Source: Archegozetes longisetosus (taxonomy: Eukaryota > Arthropoda > Arachnida > Sarcoptiformes > Trhypochthoniidae). Taken from it: a DNA stretch of 64,000 nt. The translations under genes were made by a program, and so were the position numbers. Of the stretch, positions 36,201-51,800 are shown in pieces. The DNA is taken from contig JAEMBT020000006.1 of the NCBI GenBank assembly GCA_018873245.2, forward strand, positions 8,825,855 to 8,889,854, given 5' to 3'. How positions within the stretch are numbered: position 1 is the stretch's first letter; each line of letters begins with the position of its first letter. Below the pieces are notes generated by a model, which saw nothing but the letters and a program-made list of their open reading frames with translations, ran no database searches and was not told the DNA's origin.

Positions 36201-39200
36201 TTTTATGAAGTAATTTCAAATAATTGATAAAATGTTTTTTTCAAAGCAAACATTCTCTATATTCTTATAAGAATATTAGAGCTTAATTATTATAACTAAT
36301 TTTTTAGTAAATAAATTCTTCATAAATAATTGAAATATTTTGAATAAATTTCGGAACCTATAAAGGAGTTATTTGGTCGTATAAAGAACATTTTTTATGA
36401 TCATATTATAAATTGACAGCTCAAGTACTTTTATAGCTAAAAATTTGAGTGAAAAACTCATTTGATTTAGTTAGAAATGCAAAGTTACGACACAAAGCAA
36501 AAAACTACCAATACTAAGTAGTAAAGAGTCTAGTAATGAATCTCTTTCGTAAGATTATGTGTAGTAAAGTAGTATTCAAGTCAGTGTATATCTTCTTCTG
36601 TGAGTTCTCTGCCTTATTACTTAATAGATATTCGCGTGGACAGCACACTTCTTCAGTATTCGATATGATCATCCGCTTTACTAAATGAATGAGGTCTTAT
36701 GCAGTGGCAGTTCTGCCGTTGACTGACGTTAATGCATGAGTGAAATTATTTTCATATGGCATGACTTCAAATTTAGATGCGTCTCAAAAGAACCAACTTA
36801 ATAGACATTTATAACTTAGACTCATATGCACAAATTTTAATATGAACAAACTTTAACATGCATTTTAATATGCACTAACTTTGCAGTCACTCTACAGTGA
36901 CTCTACACTGAGTTTACGGTGACTTTACGGCGACTTTACTGTGACATTTGGCAAAGGAATGTCATTAGTTTTATACGATAAAACATTCCTACTTTCATAA
37001 AATTCTATTGGTTTACAATACAATGATATATTTGCATATCATCTTATATTTTACGCTCAACTCTTCTCATCATAAATCGTTCAATAATCATAATTATTAT
37101 TTATGTAGAAACTAACCCATTAAAACGTTATCTAAAAGTTGTGAAATAAAAATATATTTAGCAATAAGAGTATAATCAACTTTCTGATAGTAATAACCTA
37201 TAGTTTGAGCAAGCTATGATTGTTTCAATTTTCATGCCTATAATACCATTTAATTATGATTGTAGAGACGTTTTATATCTATAGTACTACTTAACTTCCT
37301 TTAATGCCACTCTTATTTCGGTTTGAAAACAACACTCAATTTTCGTTTGTTTCACCAATAATTCAACTTTTATTTATCTAGAAGAAAGAGCGCCAATTAA
37401 TTATCAAACATTTCTTTAGGATATATTTGAAAATGATTTGCCAATTAAAAAGATCGCTAAGATGTGAAGAACAAGAATTGAGTTTAATAGCTTAGTAAAG
37501 GGGTGTATAACCTATGTTTGATTGGAATGTGATTGCCCTAAAGGCAACAACAATAGTCAAATCGGTTATACATATATTTTAGATAATCGGATAAATGTTC
37601 GTAATTATCTGCCACTCTTTGTCTGCCACTCTTTACTTCAAATATTTCTATTCCTATAATTGCACCAAAATTAATATTGATTATAATCATAGATTGTAAA
37701 AATCAATTATCTTTCAATTCATATAAATTACTTTCCGGATGAATAATAGCTATAATTAATCTAATTTCTAAACTTCTTTCCAGCTTTAAATCTATCCGTT
37801 TGGCCAATAATTTATTAGAATTGTGTAGAGCCATAAAATTTTAGAAGTAATTTGAAATCGAAGATATTTAATGAATATGTTGAATAAGATGGTAACAAAA
37901 GCTGTAGATAGATCCGCTGCCAATAACTACCTGCCAGAGTGACACTTCCATAATGTAATGCTTTCGCCTTAATAGTACTCTATCTGAGATGGTGTTCATT
38001 GCGGTTCCTCTTTGTATTTGTGGCTTTAGTTAAAGTCGATTCCAAGAAAAACGGAACCTCAACTTCGTTTAGGCCATAATTCTCTTTGCTCTCTACTCAA
38101 TGAAATCCTTACCCCATATAAGCAATAATCGAAAATGCAATTATAACAGAATATACTAATGACAAGAAATAACGGCTCATTCAAAATCAGTTTGGCTTTC
38201 ACTAAATATCTTTATGTAGATTTCTTATTTCTGCGAAAAATAATCACTAACTTCTCTAAAATGGCCCCAAACTTAATCACAAAGTTGTCTAAATAGCCCC
38301 AAAAATAGTCGGAAAAATGAATGAATAGTTTAGTGTTTTGATTTGATAAGATTTATAAAGTTATAATTAGGAAAATGTGATTTGGACTCTGGCGCACCTT
38401 ATCTAAGATTCAGATTAATGTGATGGTGAACGTTTGAAGCCACTCGCGATTCTTGTCGGATTTGTGCGCTAACATTTACATTAAAAATGATCAGCTTTCA
38501 TGGCTCATGCAATGTTGGCATAGCATAATCTACAGACTCTGACTTGATTGCTATTTCCTCTAACCTCTGTTTTGATATCTGATCTCAAAACTTTATTACA
38601 TAACTCTAGACCGTATCATTGAGTGCAATTAAACATCTAAAATATTAATACTAGAACAAGCGTAAAGCTAACAGATCTAAAATGATCTTCTTATTCTTAT
38701 TGCTTTTGTCATCCTTGAAGTTTTTATGTTTTTCAGACTAGAGCCTAAAGATTAAGACTAAAGAGACGTTAGAAAATCATTTGACTTTGCAATTAGTTGA
38801 ATAGATTTGAGTAATTTTTCTGTCTTGACCATAGACTTTACAGAATAATCATAACTTAGATTGAATATAAAACAATATAATCTCTTTTAATTTATTCTTA
38901 AAGCTGTAGATTTGAAATATGATAGCAATCAGTCAAATAAATGAATGCTTTCGGCAAAATTAATGCAAATCTCATCAATGGCGGCATGTCGACCATGTCG
39001 ACCATGTCGGTAATTTACATTCTTAAAATTGTGATATAACTAAAATTGTTGTTCATTTCTATCTTTGATAGCTGTACGAATTGAGTGATGACCCAAAGAG
39101 AAAAGAATTTCTTGATGATCTCTTCAGTTTCATGCAGAAAAGAGGTAAGACAGAAGGTAAATAAGAGTAACTTTCAACTTATATTTCTACCATTCCAACT

Positions 39201-42200
39201 ACATTTAACTTTGACCTCTTTAATAATGCATTAAGCGATTATAGGGCGGATTTAATCCATCTTTCTGATAGTCTTGAGTTGCCATAAGCCAGATTCTGTT
39301 TAAGAGCAATTTATATACTCAATTATAATATGATCACATAAGAGGCATCACTGCTTTAGAGTCCCATCTCTAATGCTAATTCAATCAGAGATAGCACTCA
39401 CCCGACCGCATATCAATGCGTTATTTAACTTCATTTAAAGATAAGAAAAAAGAAATTATTTTCAGCGCTTTTATGTCTTTAAAGTGAAGATGACGATTGC
39501 GAATGATAATCATAACGACGGGTTTTATTTATCGAACATATGCTGTTTAAAAATACGCCCTTTTCCGGAGAGCTGAGCTTAAGTTTTGCTAATTTTGTGG
39601 GTATTTTTTCTCAATATTAAGGTATTTGCATTTGGTTTGCGTGCTTTTTGCAAATACGCGGAAAATCAAATTAACGAACAAATATAGCGTTCGGCCATAG
39701 CCTATCGTACTTTGCATATCCTGACCAATCCTTAATTAGATGGACATTATTGTCAGAGCCAAATTATTGGCTAAAAACGTCAATTACCTTTTCTATTCAC
39801 CTATTATTTATTGCTTTATGTTAGCAGGGACATTAGCGCTTCGTAATAATGCCAATTATCTATTTTTCTCAAATCATTAATTGAGTCATTGAGCTATCGT
39901 CAATTCATCTGAATTTAAAATCCGCTTAATTGTCTGTTCAACTTATAGATAATATAATTATTCAGAGACAACAATAAGGCAGATGAATTTTCAAATTCCA
40001 AAGGTTTAGACTACAAATCCATTCAATATTCAACTATGATCAAAGCGAAAACTTTGCACAGAAATACACTGAATAAATGCTAGTATTGAGGCGATTCATA
40101 TACTAGTTATGAAAGCTTCTTTCAGAATATTACTGATAATTTGAAAGTTGTATTTTGTAATCGGCTCTTGTATTTTGTGATTAGCTTCCAATCGATTGTT
40201 ACAATTTATACTTCAATTAATCATTTGGTCTAACAGTCTTACCAAATACTGGAAGTAGTTTTGTTTAATACTCCATCAAAATTGATTTATATATCCACGA
40301 AATGCTATTTAATGATATCCTTAGCCTATTCTGTATAAGTGTGAGACGCGAGCGCTTCAATGAACTAAAATGAGTGGTTCAATTCGTGAATAGTTTGATC
40401 GAGCGTTTATGTTATTGTTGCAAAATTATATATGATGTGCAGTAAACTTATAATTTTGTCGGTAAAGAATTTTGCCTTTTGTTAGCCTTACACGAATTGC
40501 CTCAATAGTGACTTAACAAGAGGTCATTAATTTATTTATTTTAAAGGAAACAGAATAAAGCCTTTGTACACAAATAGTTGTCAAGTTATATGACATAAAA
40601 GGCAAGTGGGAGTCACAGATATCATAATCGACAAAACTATAAAACACAAGTCCCATTTCCAAGCTCTATACACTCAGTCTTTCAGCTCAAACCCATCCTC
40701 TATTTGATTTGATTAGGTTATCTATTAGAAAGGCTTGAATATCATAAATGCCACCAAAAATAATTCAAGGATAACACTAAGTTGAATCTTGTGAGAAAAT
40801 AAAATAAACCTTAAGCTATGTTCGCCATCGGTTTCGATTGAATTAGACTGAAAACTATATAAAATTTGAATGCACTCCAAGCTTCGGAGCCCGATTGAAA
40901 GTTGGATAAGTCAGTTTTCACGATAAATATGTATAATTAATTCAGTTTTTATGAAAAACTCAAATAATTAACTCAGTTTGACATATTTGAATCGGATTGC
41001 AACAAGAGTCGATTGAATCGGCGTGTTTCAGTTTGGCGTTTAATCCTGAATCACGTTCGAGAGTCAGATTGGACTAAGGGTAGGATTGAAGAAGTAGATC
41101 GAGTTGAGCGAACATAGCTTAAGCTCTCAGGGATTTGTTATTGAATTTAGTATTTCTCAAATAAACATTTACTATTATGCTATACTATAAATATAATCAA
41201 TAAAATTTTAAAAGCAGAAAACTTGAAACGTTTAATTGATTTATGCATTTATATGCAGTTAAAATCTTAGAGAACATTAATGTGTAGTCACTCCAAATAG
41301 TAATTAAGAATTATTTGAGTAGTAGTCAAATGAATGTTATGATAAAAATGCAATTTTCCTTTCCAAAGGTACTGACATTGCCTCAGTTGACTTCTGAATT
41401 AGTTAAATAGCTTATGGCAATCATTTAATTACCATTGATTAATGATTTCTACTCATTCTCAGAGTCGCCTAATTCATCAAACATTTTTTCAATATGTTTA
41501 TTCATTAGTTTGTTTTGTTGTTAACTCAAAGCAATTAATTATAATCATTGGTAGAATTAGAAACAATATGATAAAGAGTTGATAATTCATGAAGATTTGG
41601 AGTAGAAATTCAAATTTACAGTTATTAATAGCAATGTGTATATGGAATATTACATTATTATGTCGATAATGTGACCACTGATGATAGCATAGAGTGATCA
41701 TTTCCAGGAAGTAAGACTAGACACCCTCCAATTTTCTTGTCAGAACTAAGTTACCACATATTCGTGGTCTCAAAAGAAACCTTAGAGGCGTAGATCAGAT
41801 GCTACTAACACACTACCAGCTCTGTATGGGAGCGTTTGCTAAGAGTTTGTTAGGTATATTAGACGCATATACACTTATATACATACATATATACATACAT
41901 ATATACATACATATATACATATACATATATACGCATATATACACACATTTTGTCCTCTCAATATTAACAAAGAAGTTATGTCTTGTCAAAAAGACTTCTA
42001 AAAAATGCCTTTCTATCCCTGCCTTGCTTTATGCTATTGATATGTATACACAAAGCCACGCGACTATTGCCGCGATCTTAGAGCACTTCTTAAGCTACTT
42101 CTGTTGTAGTGAAACGTAATATTAAGTTTACTTTATGTAACAGTATTGGTATTGACTTTTATAGAATTTAATGTATTCAGTATTGCTTAAGCTTTTTAGG

Positions 42201-42205
42201 ATGTC

Positions 42206-42256
<51 letters not shown>

Positions 42257-42797
42257 AGAAAAGTGAAAATCATTCAATACTTGTGATGTCCTTCACTGGA
42301 AAAGATTAAATTTTAATGCATGTTAATGAAAACCAGAAAAGTTATAAAATAAAAGGGGCCAATGCCAGGGGACGGTTAGTTTATTTTATGCCTCTATGAT
42401 GACAATACCTTTAAAATAGTATTGCGGTATTTCTTTGATGATATCTCTATATGTTTGAGTCCCCTATTATCGGATTGGTTGATATGATGGAGAAGAATTA
42501 CTGCTTTTCTGTAATTGGAATCGCCGGCGCCTACTTCAGCATTTGTTAGTCCCTCAACTTTCTTAGTCCCTCTGCTCTGAGTCCTTCTGCTCTGAGTCCC
42601 TCTGCTTTTCCTGGAAATCCTTGCACACTAAAAAAGGGGAGTGTCCCCTCCCTTACTTTTATTCACCCCATCATATATACTGATCCCCACACTATCATCC
42701 CTTGACTAATCCTCGAATACCAAACATTCATGCTCTTACTCGACCATTCGGTATAACTTTAAATTTAACTCTTGGGCTAGCATTGGGTATAACTCAA

Positions 42798-42850
<53 letters not shown>

Positions 42851-45800
42851 CTTTATCGTTGAGATTGCTCTGAAGTGGACCTCAACTTTGGCCCTTTCGT
42901 GAAGCAGTTGAAACCATGCATTAATTTCTTTAACATATGGACTAACAGTTATTACTTTTTGGAGGCCATATGAAAGGCTTAACTAATATTGAAGACTAAG
43001 CATTTGGCGTATTAGCCGTTATTTTGTGGGATTGAGTTGATTGCAACCTATCAAATATACTAACCTTGTATTAACAAATGAACTTTTCTGTGCCTCAAAT
43101 TACAATTTTTCCGATTAACAAATTAGCTTTTCACTGATTTTTATTACATTTTACACTAAATTATTTACAATTACTTAACTCTACTCAACTCCTATACCAG
43201 TCCTAACTTATCTTTAATGCTATGCTTCAGAATTTTTTTATTTATTCGGCAAAACTTTTTCGTGTAAAAAATTCATTTAGACAAGTAAAATGATCTCTCC
43301 TGACTTGAGGCTATTTTTCATAGTTTTACTAACTATTCACAACCCAAATTTCTCTTCAAATCCTACCAAAGCCTTTAAAACTAACCGATCATCAGATTGT
43401 CAGCGAATTCGTTTCGATCCACTCTTTCTTCGTCTCTCTTTTATTGAGTTGTAAGAATTTTTGTGTGGATTTAGTATGAATTTGGTATGAATTTAGTACG
43501 GATTTAGTACGAATTTTCATATTTCCATATCTGAATGGTTATTTAGTTTACATGTTAGAGATATTTTTAGATGGAAAAAGTGCAAAACAAGTTACTTAAG
43601 AGTATTTTTAAATGGACAGAAGCCACATTTGGAAGGGTCTTAGCTATTAAATGTATGCATTTGTCAGATCCGTTTCTAGGTTCATCTTGAAAGACACACT
43701 ACACAACGCGAACTAATGTATCTGTACTTATGAAAAGTAACATAACATGCATAACAGTTTCAGTTCACTACATAGGTTTGGGGAAAGACAATACATGAGA
43801 GACCCAGATGTTGTTTACTATATTACTGTTAAACTCTACCATCAATTAAACAATTACAACTGCCTTTTATTGGCTACTTCTCTACAATAACAGGCCTCTT
43901 GCTTTAGACAAATTTGTATATCTCTCTATCCTTCCAATCGGGCATTAAATACTCTAATGCCTAAAAGTATATCCATTTGAATAAACATATAAAGTCTAAC
44001 ACTTCTTCTTATAAAGCCTAAGACTTCTTCTTATAAAATCTCGAATAAATACCAAAACGCTCTGCTATAATATTTGCTTTCCTTCCATACAGTGTTTGAC
44101 ACCAGTTTATTAGGGGTTAAGAATATTTGAGATTTGAATTTGAGAAGTTCTCTGACCAAAAGTTTGATATTCAGTGGAGGTCATGTCGTGGGAATGAAAA
44201 ATTTTGGGGGAATAGCCTGAAATGATTCTGTTTTTTATGACTCGATTGAAAGCTGCAAAAATAAGGGGCAAATAAGAATGGGGTCAATAAATGATAGTTA
44301 GATTGCATATGACCAAGCCTCGGTTTTACTGCTAAGGCTGACCTCTGCCAGTAAACTGGACGCATTTGAGACAGTTCTGCCCTTCTGCATCTTTGTTGTT
44401 ACTCGGGGAGCCTTTGTTTGGGGAGAAATTTTGTTCAATAGATCTCTACTTTACAACATTGCGAACCCTTCCTATTGCGTCCCTCTTAGGTATGTTATGT
44501 AAGTATAGTGTAATCCACGAAAAACATATCGATAATTCATGGGCTACGGGGTAACTTCAACCTTTAGTACACCTTTCAAGCAAATATAGGCGTTAATCAT
44601 AAGAACGGAAATGTTAAACAATAATAGTCTTACTTTTGACTATATTTTTATCGAATGTCAATGAAAGAAATAAACGGAAGAAAAAGTTATGGCTTCAATT
44701 AAAATGTTTTTATGTATTGTTATGGAGCCAATAACCTGTACGAAAAAAGTCACATCTTCACTTGAAAATATGAGGAAATAGTGTAAAGGGTTCAGTTGCT
44801 AACTTTATTTCTTAATTTCAATTAGTAACTTCGGTTGGTAACTTCAGTTTGTAATTTCGGTTGGTAACTTCAGTTTGTAACTTGAATCACTCATTTCAAT
44901 AGATAGATTGAGTTGGTAATATCGGTTGGTAACTTGAATTGGAAACTCGATATTCTTGTACTTCTATAGTGCTAATATTAATAGAAGTTTTATTCTTCAG
45001 ATCCAAAATATTTCTCAATAATATAATGAGCATTTCTAAACTTGGTCTGTATTGAATTGAGCATCAAAAGCATGAAAGTTGAGCTAAATATAGCTACTAT
45101 GCAGTACTACGACTCACATTTCTACTAATCTATGACTATAAATCAGGCAAATGGGCACTGTATGCGTTTTCATTTGGGTTTAGCATTTCTCTTAGATCTG
45201 TTTCTTGAGAGTTGTCTCCCGAGTAGGCTCTCTCTCTCTCTCACACACACATTCTGACTCAATATCTATGGTCTCGTCTCATTCAGTCTCTGATCAGTGT
45301 TGTGCCCCTTGAAGTGAATGCCAATATAGCAAAGGCACAGCTGCCGTTTACAAGAGTTTAAGCGATGCTATTTTGATGTAGCGGCCAGTTTTTGCAACGT
45401 CTATATATATGACTTATATATAAATGATTGTATTTATCCCCACTCTATAATGTGCCCTTTACTTCAATTTGACTTTAGAAGGAATGGGAAGTAAAATATT
45501 TGCCGGCAGCGGAGTGACCATTTCAGAGACCCATTTCAGAGACCCTCCACTTCTTCTTTCCTGTTCTTCTCTCCATTTCTTCTTACGATCGATGGCATGA
45601 GGGGCCGAATCGCCCCCAGGTTTTGATTTCAGGGTCATCTTTTACATTGGCTCGCATTGAATCTAACATTTAAGTTAGAGATACTTATATATACTTCCAT
45701 TAGTGTTTCTTGAGGTGGTGGGCGTAGACCTATGTGTCCATACGATTTACAACTGATTTTCAATACCACGCAATACAACCAGTATAACAAAGAAGTAGCC

Positions 45801-48800
45801 ATCAGCTTTACCATTCTCTTCCCAGTCTTAATGTTTCAAATTTTCAATTCTAGTCTCTAACATCTACCAACGGTTTCATATACACAAAGGGCTATTCATT
45901 GTGTCCATCTTTACATTACAGGCAAATCTAGTCTTAAACTTATAACATTGCATTTCAGTAGATTTAGTATATAGATGAACAACATCTGGAGTCGAGATCG
46001 AACTCAACTGATGAAAGAGAAGTTAGTTTTCTGTAGATTTGAGTAGATTTGAGTAGATTTGAGCACATTTGAGCACATTTGAGCACATTTGAGCACATTT
46101 GAGCACATTTGAGCACATTTTCGTGCATTTGACTATATTTGACTAGATTTTCCGCTATCAATGAATTTTTCACCAGTAGCCTAGTTTGTAGCAGTTATAC
46201 ACTGACATTCCACATCCGATCCCTCGTGTCCTGTTGTGTTGTTTTAGCTTTTGCTTATGTGATCATATATATTTTATTGCGCTTTATAGCTGTTTACTTT
46301 GTCATTTGTTTTTCACTGCTATCACTATCTCTAACTAAAAGTTTTAGAACTTTTGGGAAGTTTTGAGATGTTTTAAGATGTTTTTTTGTAGAAATAATTA
46401 AGAAACTGGATAAATCCTATATTGAATTGCGAGTTTTGTTACTTTAATTTTAGCAGTAAAATAAACGTTTACTCAATATCCAAATTATAAATAAAGCTAT
46501 AACACTCACTTTTCTAATGTTTTGTTATTGTTGATTAAAATCTCTGAAAAACTATTTCTCTTTCATTTCAAGCTAACTCAATAGGCTTTTAGTCTTTACA
46601 TCTTCTGATTATTCTGAAAATAGTTTATTTTAATGTTTTGCTATCAGTTGTAAACTCTCATTAATTAGAACCTATTTTACTCGCATCTCAAAAATATCAT
46701 AATTACTTTACAAATGACTAAATTCCTAACAAATATCCAATTTATAACTAGTTTTAGCCAATAATCAATTCGTGAATAGCATAAAACTTAATAATTTATT
46801 GGAAATGATCACATTTGAGTATAGAAGTTAAATGCGAGCGCATCAAAAATATGAATTAATTGTTGTTGAAAGCTATACAAAATAAATAAGTTAAAACTCA
46901 TTTATTAAACTCATCCAAATATCTAATCATTTTAATGATTAATCACTTGTGAAAAACTTAAACCTATTCAGAGGTCATTCTATAGAAGAGTGTTTTGATT
47001 TGAAGTTTGAAATGTGGCGCTTTTTCCATTATTCATCAATGTGCTTGTTCTCATACTAATCTTATACTTTTCTTATACTTTTCTATACTTTTCTTATACT
47101 TTTCTTATACTTTTCTTATACTTTTCTCATACTCTTTTCTTCAATAACAACTTCTCTCAAAAGTGTTGCATTCGTCCCACTTTGACATGAGAGCCAATCG
47201 TGCGTCGATAAAGAAGCCTAAAATTTGAAAAACATTTTCCAAAATATTTCTTTCGACTTATCATCAAATCATTGATTCTATTTTTGTTTTAAATAAACAT
47301 AATTATATCTAACAATTTAGTACTTGGTATAAACTATTTTGCTTTAGAAACTATAACTGAAATTGCGGGGTTTGGTCAACTTCCAGTTACAATACTAAGG
47401 TGCGCACAAACTTTTACCTTACTAAATAGTTTTATTTGATCAAAGATTAATATTTACAGGCAGCACATGAATCAAAATTAGAAAAAATTAGGAAAAAAGT
47501 TAAGGGATCGTGTAGACTGATTGTGAATGATAACGTGGATTAAAAATGAAAACAATTTGAGCGTTCAACTAGAGTCTGATAAATTGAATTACTCTTAATT
47601 TAGTGAAGTGTATATTTATAGAAGTGACTCAATAGTGACTATTTCTTAATTGTTTAATCAAATTTGGCGTTAGCTCACAATTTATAGTTTAATCGGAATA
47701 GAAAAGTGCTCTAAAAATGATTTATAGATATTATTTATTTAATTATTTATATAATCTTTTTCTTTATGAGAACAGCTGCAAAACTATTGAGAAATAAAGA
47801 AGAAATGCTTGAGTAAAACTGATTTGAATTTAGGTCAGACCAAATTTATATTAACATTAAATCCCAAAATGTTATTCCGCCAATTTTATAGTTGCAATAA
47901 TTTTCATGCTAAATAAATTTTTATTTCTCTCCCAACAATTATTGCTGACTCTAACTCCAAATGTTGTTTGTTTCAGGCAAAAATCTACTTGTCTTAAAAA
48001 CTAAGGATGCATTCATGTTCATATTGCTCTGAGATGTGTTTCTCTGACTGTTGCCTCTCTCTCTCTCTCTCACACACGCACTCACTCACTATCTATCTAT
48101 AATTGTTAGGCACTGTACAGTTAGACTGAGTGCTCTCCCTCTCATCACAAATTTGTGCTAAACTGCTGGTCCGTCATTAAAGCTATCCAAAAATAATCAT
48201 AGTTTGATGGCTTTTCCATCTATTATAATCTGTTTGTGCTCCCGTTTCCAAAATAACGGTACATCACTTGCACATCACATATAACTTAATGCTATTTATA
48301 ATTTGATATTGGATTGGGAGCTCTGTCAGTGGTTGTGCTCTTATGCTGATCTTTTATGGCAACTCAAGAACTAGTTGCGTAATACGAGCAGGCATTCCAA
48401 GTGATTTCCAAATATATGATTTTTGATTATAGCAAAAAAAAGAGAAATTGATCAAGTAGTTTGAAACATGAATTTTAATTATAGGATAAATAGGATAAAG
48501 AAGTTGTTTGAATGAAATTGTTATGATGTAGTATGCTAATTTTAAATGAAATTGCTATAATATAGTATGCTAATTTTTATTTGGAACAGGGACCCCCGTT
48601 AATCGAATTCCTATAATGGCCAAACAGGTATTAGATCTCTATGAATTGTACCGTTTGGTTGTAGCCAGAGGTGGTCTCGTCGAAGTTATCAATAAAAAAA
48701 TATGGAGAGAAATAACCAAAGGACTCAATCTACCCTCCTCTATCACCAGCGCTGCCTTCACTTTACGCACACAGTAAGTCAACACTGCAGCCGATTGCAG

Positions 48801-51800
48801 ATTAGTCAACACTTTAAGAAATGCCGAGTTTGATCATTTTTTAGACCAATCTTTTGAATTACAAATTGAATTAAGTTGAAGAAAATGCCTAGAATTAAAA
48901 ATTGAGGCAAAACAATATAACAATGTGATGCTATAAGCTCAATACAATTAGAATGAAACCTAATTGAAAACTACTAAAAACTCAAACAGCAATAACTGAA
49001 TCCATATAATTATGAATATAATTAAACATAATTGGATTGTGGATAATTATCTAGTTTGAGCTTATAAGTTGATTAAGAAATCGATTTGAAGCTAATGGAA
49101 ATCAATTGAATTGAGTTTTACGATGTTTTATATTTTAAGAAGCAATTAATTAATTGCTTTTGAAAGAATCGCATCCTAATTGATATTTAACATTTTTGAA
49201 GTTTTTCCTCCTAATTAGTAAAATGCTGGGCCTTATGTCAAATTTGCATTTAATTCTTAAAAAAATGAATAGAAAAAATGCTAAATAAAAAGGTGACATA
49301 ATGCAAAAATTATACAATAAACACAAATTAGACATTCATATAGTACTGAGTATAGTTTTGCTGAATTTATATAGTTGTTAACACAAGGTTAAACATATCG
49401 TTATTATGATAAATATTAATTAATGCAAAAAGTAATTCAGGAAATTATAAATCACATGCTCTTAAATATTAGTTATTACATTAAACATGACGCCATTCTA
49501 TTACGATTTAATAGCACTACATTTCTACTTCAAGGTTAGACACATTGCAATAATTGCAACCATAAATTCTTTCAAACTAACAATAATCAAATCTTCTTTT
49601 TCTAATCCAATACTCCCCTATCTATACTTCCATCTACACTACACTTTTTATTTCCAAATAATAAACCATTCTTTCTGAAACAATATCCAATTGTTTTTGG
49701 TAGTATTTCCGAATAAAATAGCTTTCAATAGCTAGATAGTAGCTTTCAATAGCTGGATAGTAGCTTTCAATAACTGGATAGCAGCTTTTAATAACTGGAT
49801 AGTAGTTTTGAAAAAGTAGATTTCATTTGGAGACAAGGCATCCATAAAAAGTGTAAAGTAGTGTAAAGTATAGACTATTCAATAGGAGAATCATTTTCAA
49901 AGTTTAGACTTGAAAATCGCATCTCAGCTCAATTGCCCCTTTGCTTTTGTTGGGGTAATGAATTTTTATGAGTTAGTAGTTATCCTGAATAACTTGTTTG
50001 ATGACTTGCAATTTTTTCATAGCATTACATTAGATTTTATTGTTTAGTTTCTATAATTTTTGTGATAAAAGAAAGAATGGCCTAAAGCATGATATGGTAG
50101 AGCCTAAAGCACGATATGGTAGAGCCTAAAGCATGATAAGGTAGAAGTTATGAATTTAATAAGTAATTTCTACTTTTCTCAGATATATGAAATACTTGTA
50201 TCCTTATGAATGCGAAAAGGAAAAGCTTAGTTCCCCCGATGAGCTCCAATCAGCTATTGACGGAAACCGGCGCGAAGGCAGGCGTTCCAGTTATGGTCAG
50301 TATCCCGATATGGTCGGCGCTACCCCTCCGCCATCACACATCAATCGTAATCACACAAGCCATCATACATCACCTCTAAGTCTTGTTTCACGCCAGTTAA
50401 ATGGCCACAATTCACAAGGACTGTCATCAGGTACTTATTGCCGATTGTTGTGTCATTTTTAACTGACTAACCATCGAATGTTTGATATAACTGGCATTCT
50501 AAAGAGACTAACTTATGAGCGCATTTACGCAGTTTCTCAACAACGTATAGCATACCTAACACTTGAAGCTTGCATTTCTACACCTCTTTCATTACTCAGA
50601 ATGACATATTCCGAATAAGATACTTATTAAATGATTTATCTATTTTTGATTTTGTTACTTAAAACCCTTTCCGCTATTTAGCTGTCTTGAAGTTTATAAG
50701 ATTTTCAAAATTAATTAATTCAGTATTAGTGCCAAACCACTCAAACACAGGTCTTTCACATAAACAAGTTTTTGTTTTTAGCCAAATAACAGTTTCGGTC
50801 TTCTGCTTTATTAACATAATCGCATTTATTTACTGTTTAAGTGTGAAACTATAGGCTAATTGTGCGAAAAATCTATTTATTCATTCGCTCATTACTTCGT
50901 TGTTGAGATTATTTATTATCTAAATTTTCAAATAACTAATTATGATTATGAAACCAAAATTTGGAGATAAACTGGCAACAAATTTCATGAATGTTTAGTA
51001 AACGAATTGAAAATTTGGGGGGAAAAATGATAAATAATAGGTAATATTTCAAAAGTCAGAAGAGTAAAACTTGGAATGGTCCAAATAGGAAACAAACGAT
51101 TTAGTTTGGGCCTAAACTCAAATTTAAAAAGATAACATGAGATAGAGAAAATATTTAACCAATGTAAAATAATACAAGTTTATAAGCTTACAAATAATGA
51201 CAAGCAGTAAGTATAGTCTGGAATGAGTTTATTTTATGCAACGTAGAATTAGCTTACCTTAAATGCTGACAAATATTTGAGGTACTTTATAATAGACTGA
51301 TCTGATCTGACCTGAAACTCGTGTTTAAATCATTAAGCTGAGACTTAATCTGAAATACTTCTGATGATCACTCTCAGTATAAATTATTATTTCTTTGCTT
51401 TATATGGTGTTTCTCTGGAAAATAGAAGAACACCCATTGCCTGGTAGTCAAAATAGTTTTGCTTGTCAATAATAAATTAGAATTATTTGCATCAAAATTA
51501 TCAATTAAACTATTAAATGCAACCACAACATTCAACATTCAACATTCAAATATCACAGTATGAATCGTTGAAAATTAGTTAACTTTTAGTGACAAAGATT
51601 ATCATATGTCAAATAAGTAATGCGTTTATGTGAAGAATCTGTAGAGGAAAAACTTTATTAAGATTAAAACGTATCTAAACAGATCTTTAGCTTTGTTTGC
51701 ACATGTCATAATGGCTTTATTTGGCTGAAAGTCACTTCAAACATATTAATTTGAATTGTTTAGTTCAAATTGAAGGACGCATTTTGATAAATCTACAGAT

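Larger units (their letters stand above)
29703..39071 (+). other. ARID3/retn intron 2 (9.4 kb)
   Basis: Noncoding AT-rich DNA with CTATCTAGTCCTCTACTA repeats (30165-30235), TTACAGTTTAGTTC repeats (30279-30335), 17-bp units (32403-32545), a CT array (33186-33268), CTTAAGCTATAGTACAAGA units (33781-33906) and ACTTTACxGTG units (36883-36945). A slightly less AT-rich patch near 33300-34170 holds short ORFs on both strands without recognised function. Confidence 0.8.
39145..48589 (+). other. ARID3/retn intron 3 (9.4 kb)
   Basis: Noncoding. Contains an ATACATAT tract (41870-41950), a GA array (42209-42254) and a CT array (42800-42847) facing each other, TGCTCTGAGTCCCTC repeats (42560-42612), ATTTAGTATGA repeats (43463-43515), GGTAACTTCAGTT units (44820-44945), 10-bp units (46031-46148), 11-bp units (47061-47133) and a 35-bp duplication just before the exon 4 acceptor (48509-48578). 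Confidence 0.8.
48774..50182 (+). other. ARID3/retn intron 4 (1.4 kb)
   Basis: Noncoding; holds a 20-21 bp minisatellite TAGCTTTCAATAGCTGGATA (49726-49810) and a 21-bp GCCTAAAGCATGATATGGTAG repeat (three units, 50080-50146) just upstream of exon 5. Confidence 0.8.

Noticed and set aside
41799-42119. 106-aa + strand ORF
   Set aside because: Its middle is the ATACATAT tract read as Ile/His/Tyr; not a gene.
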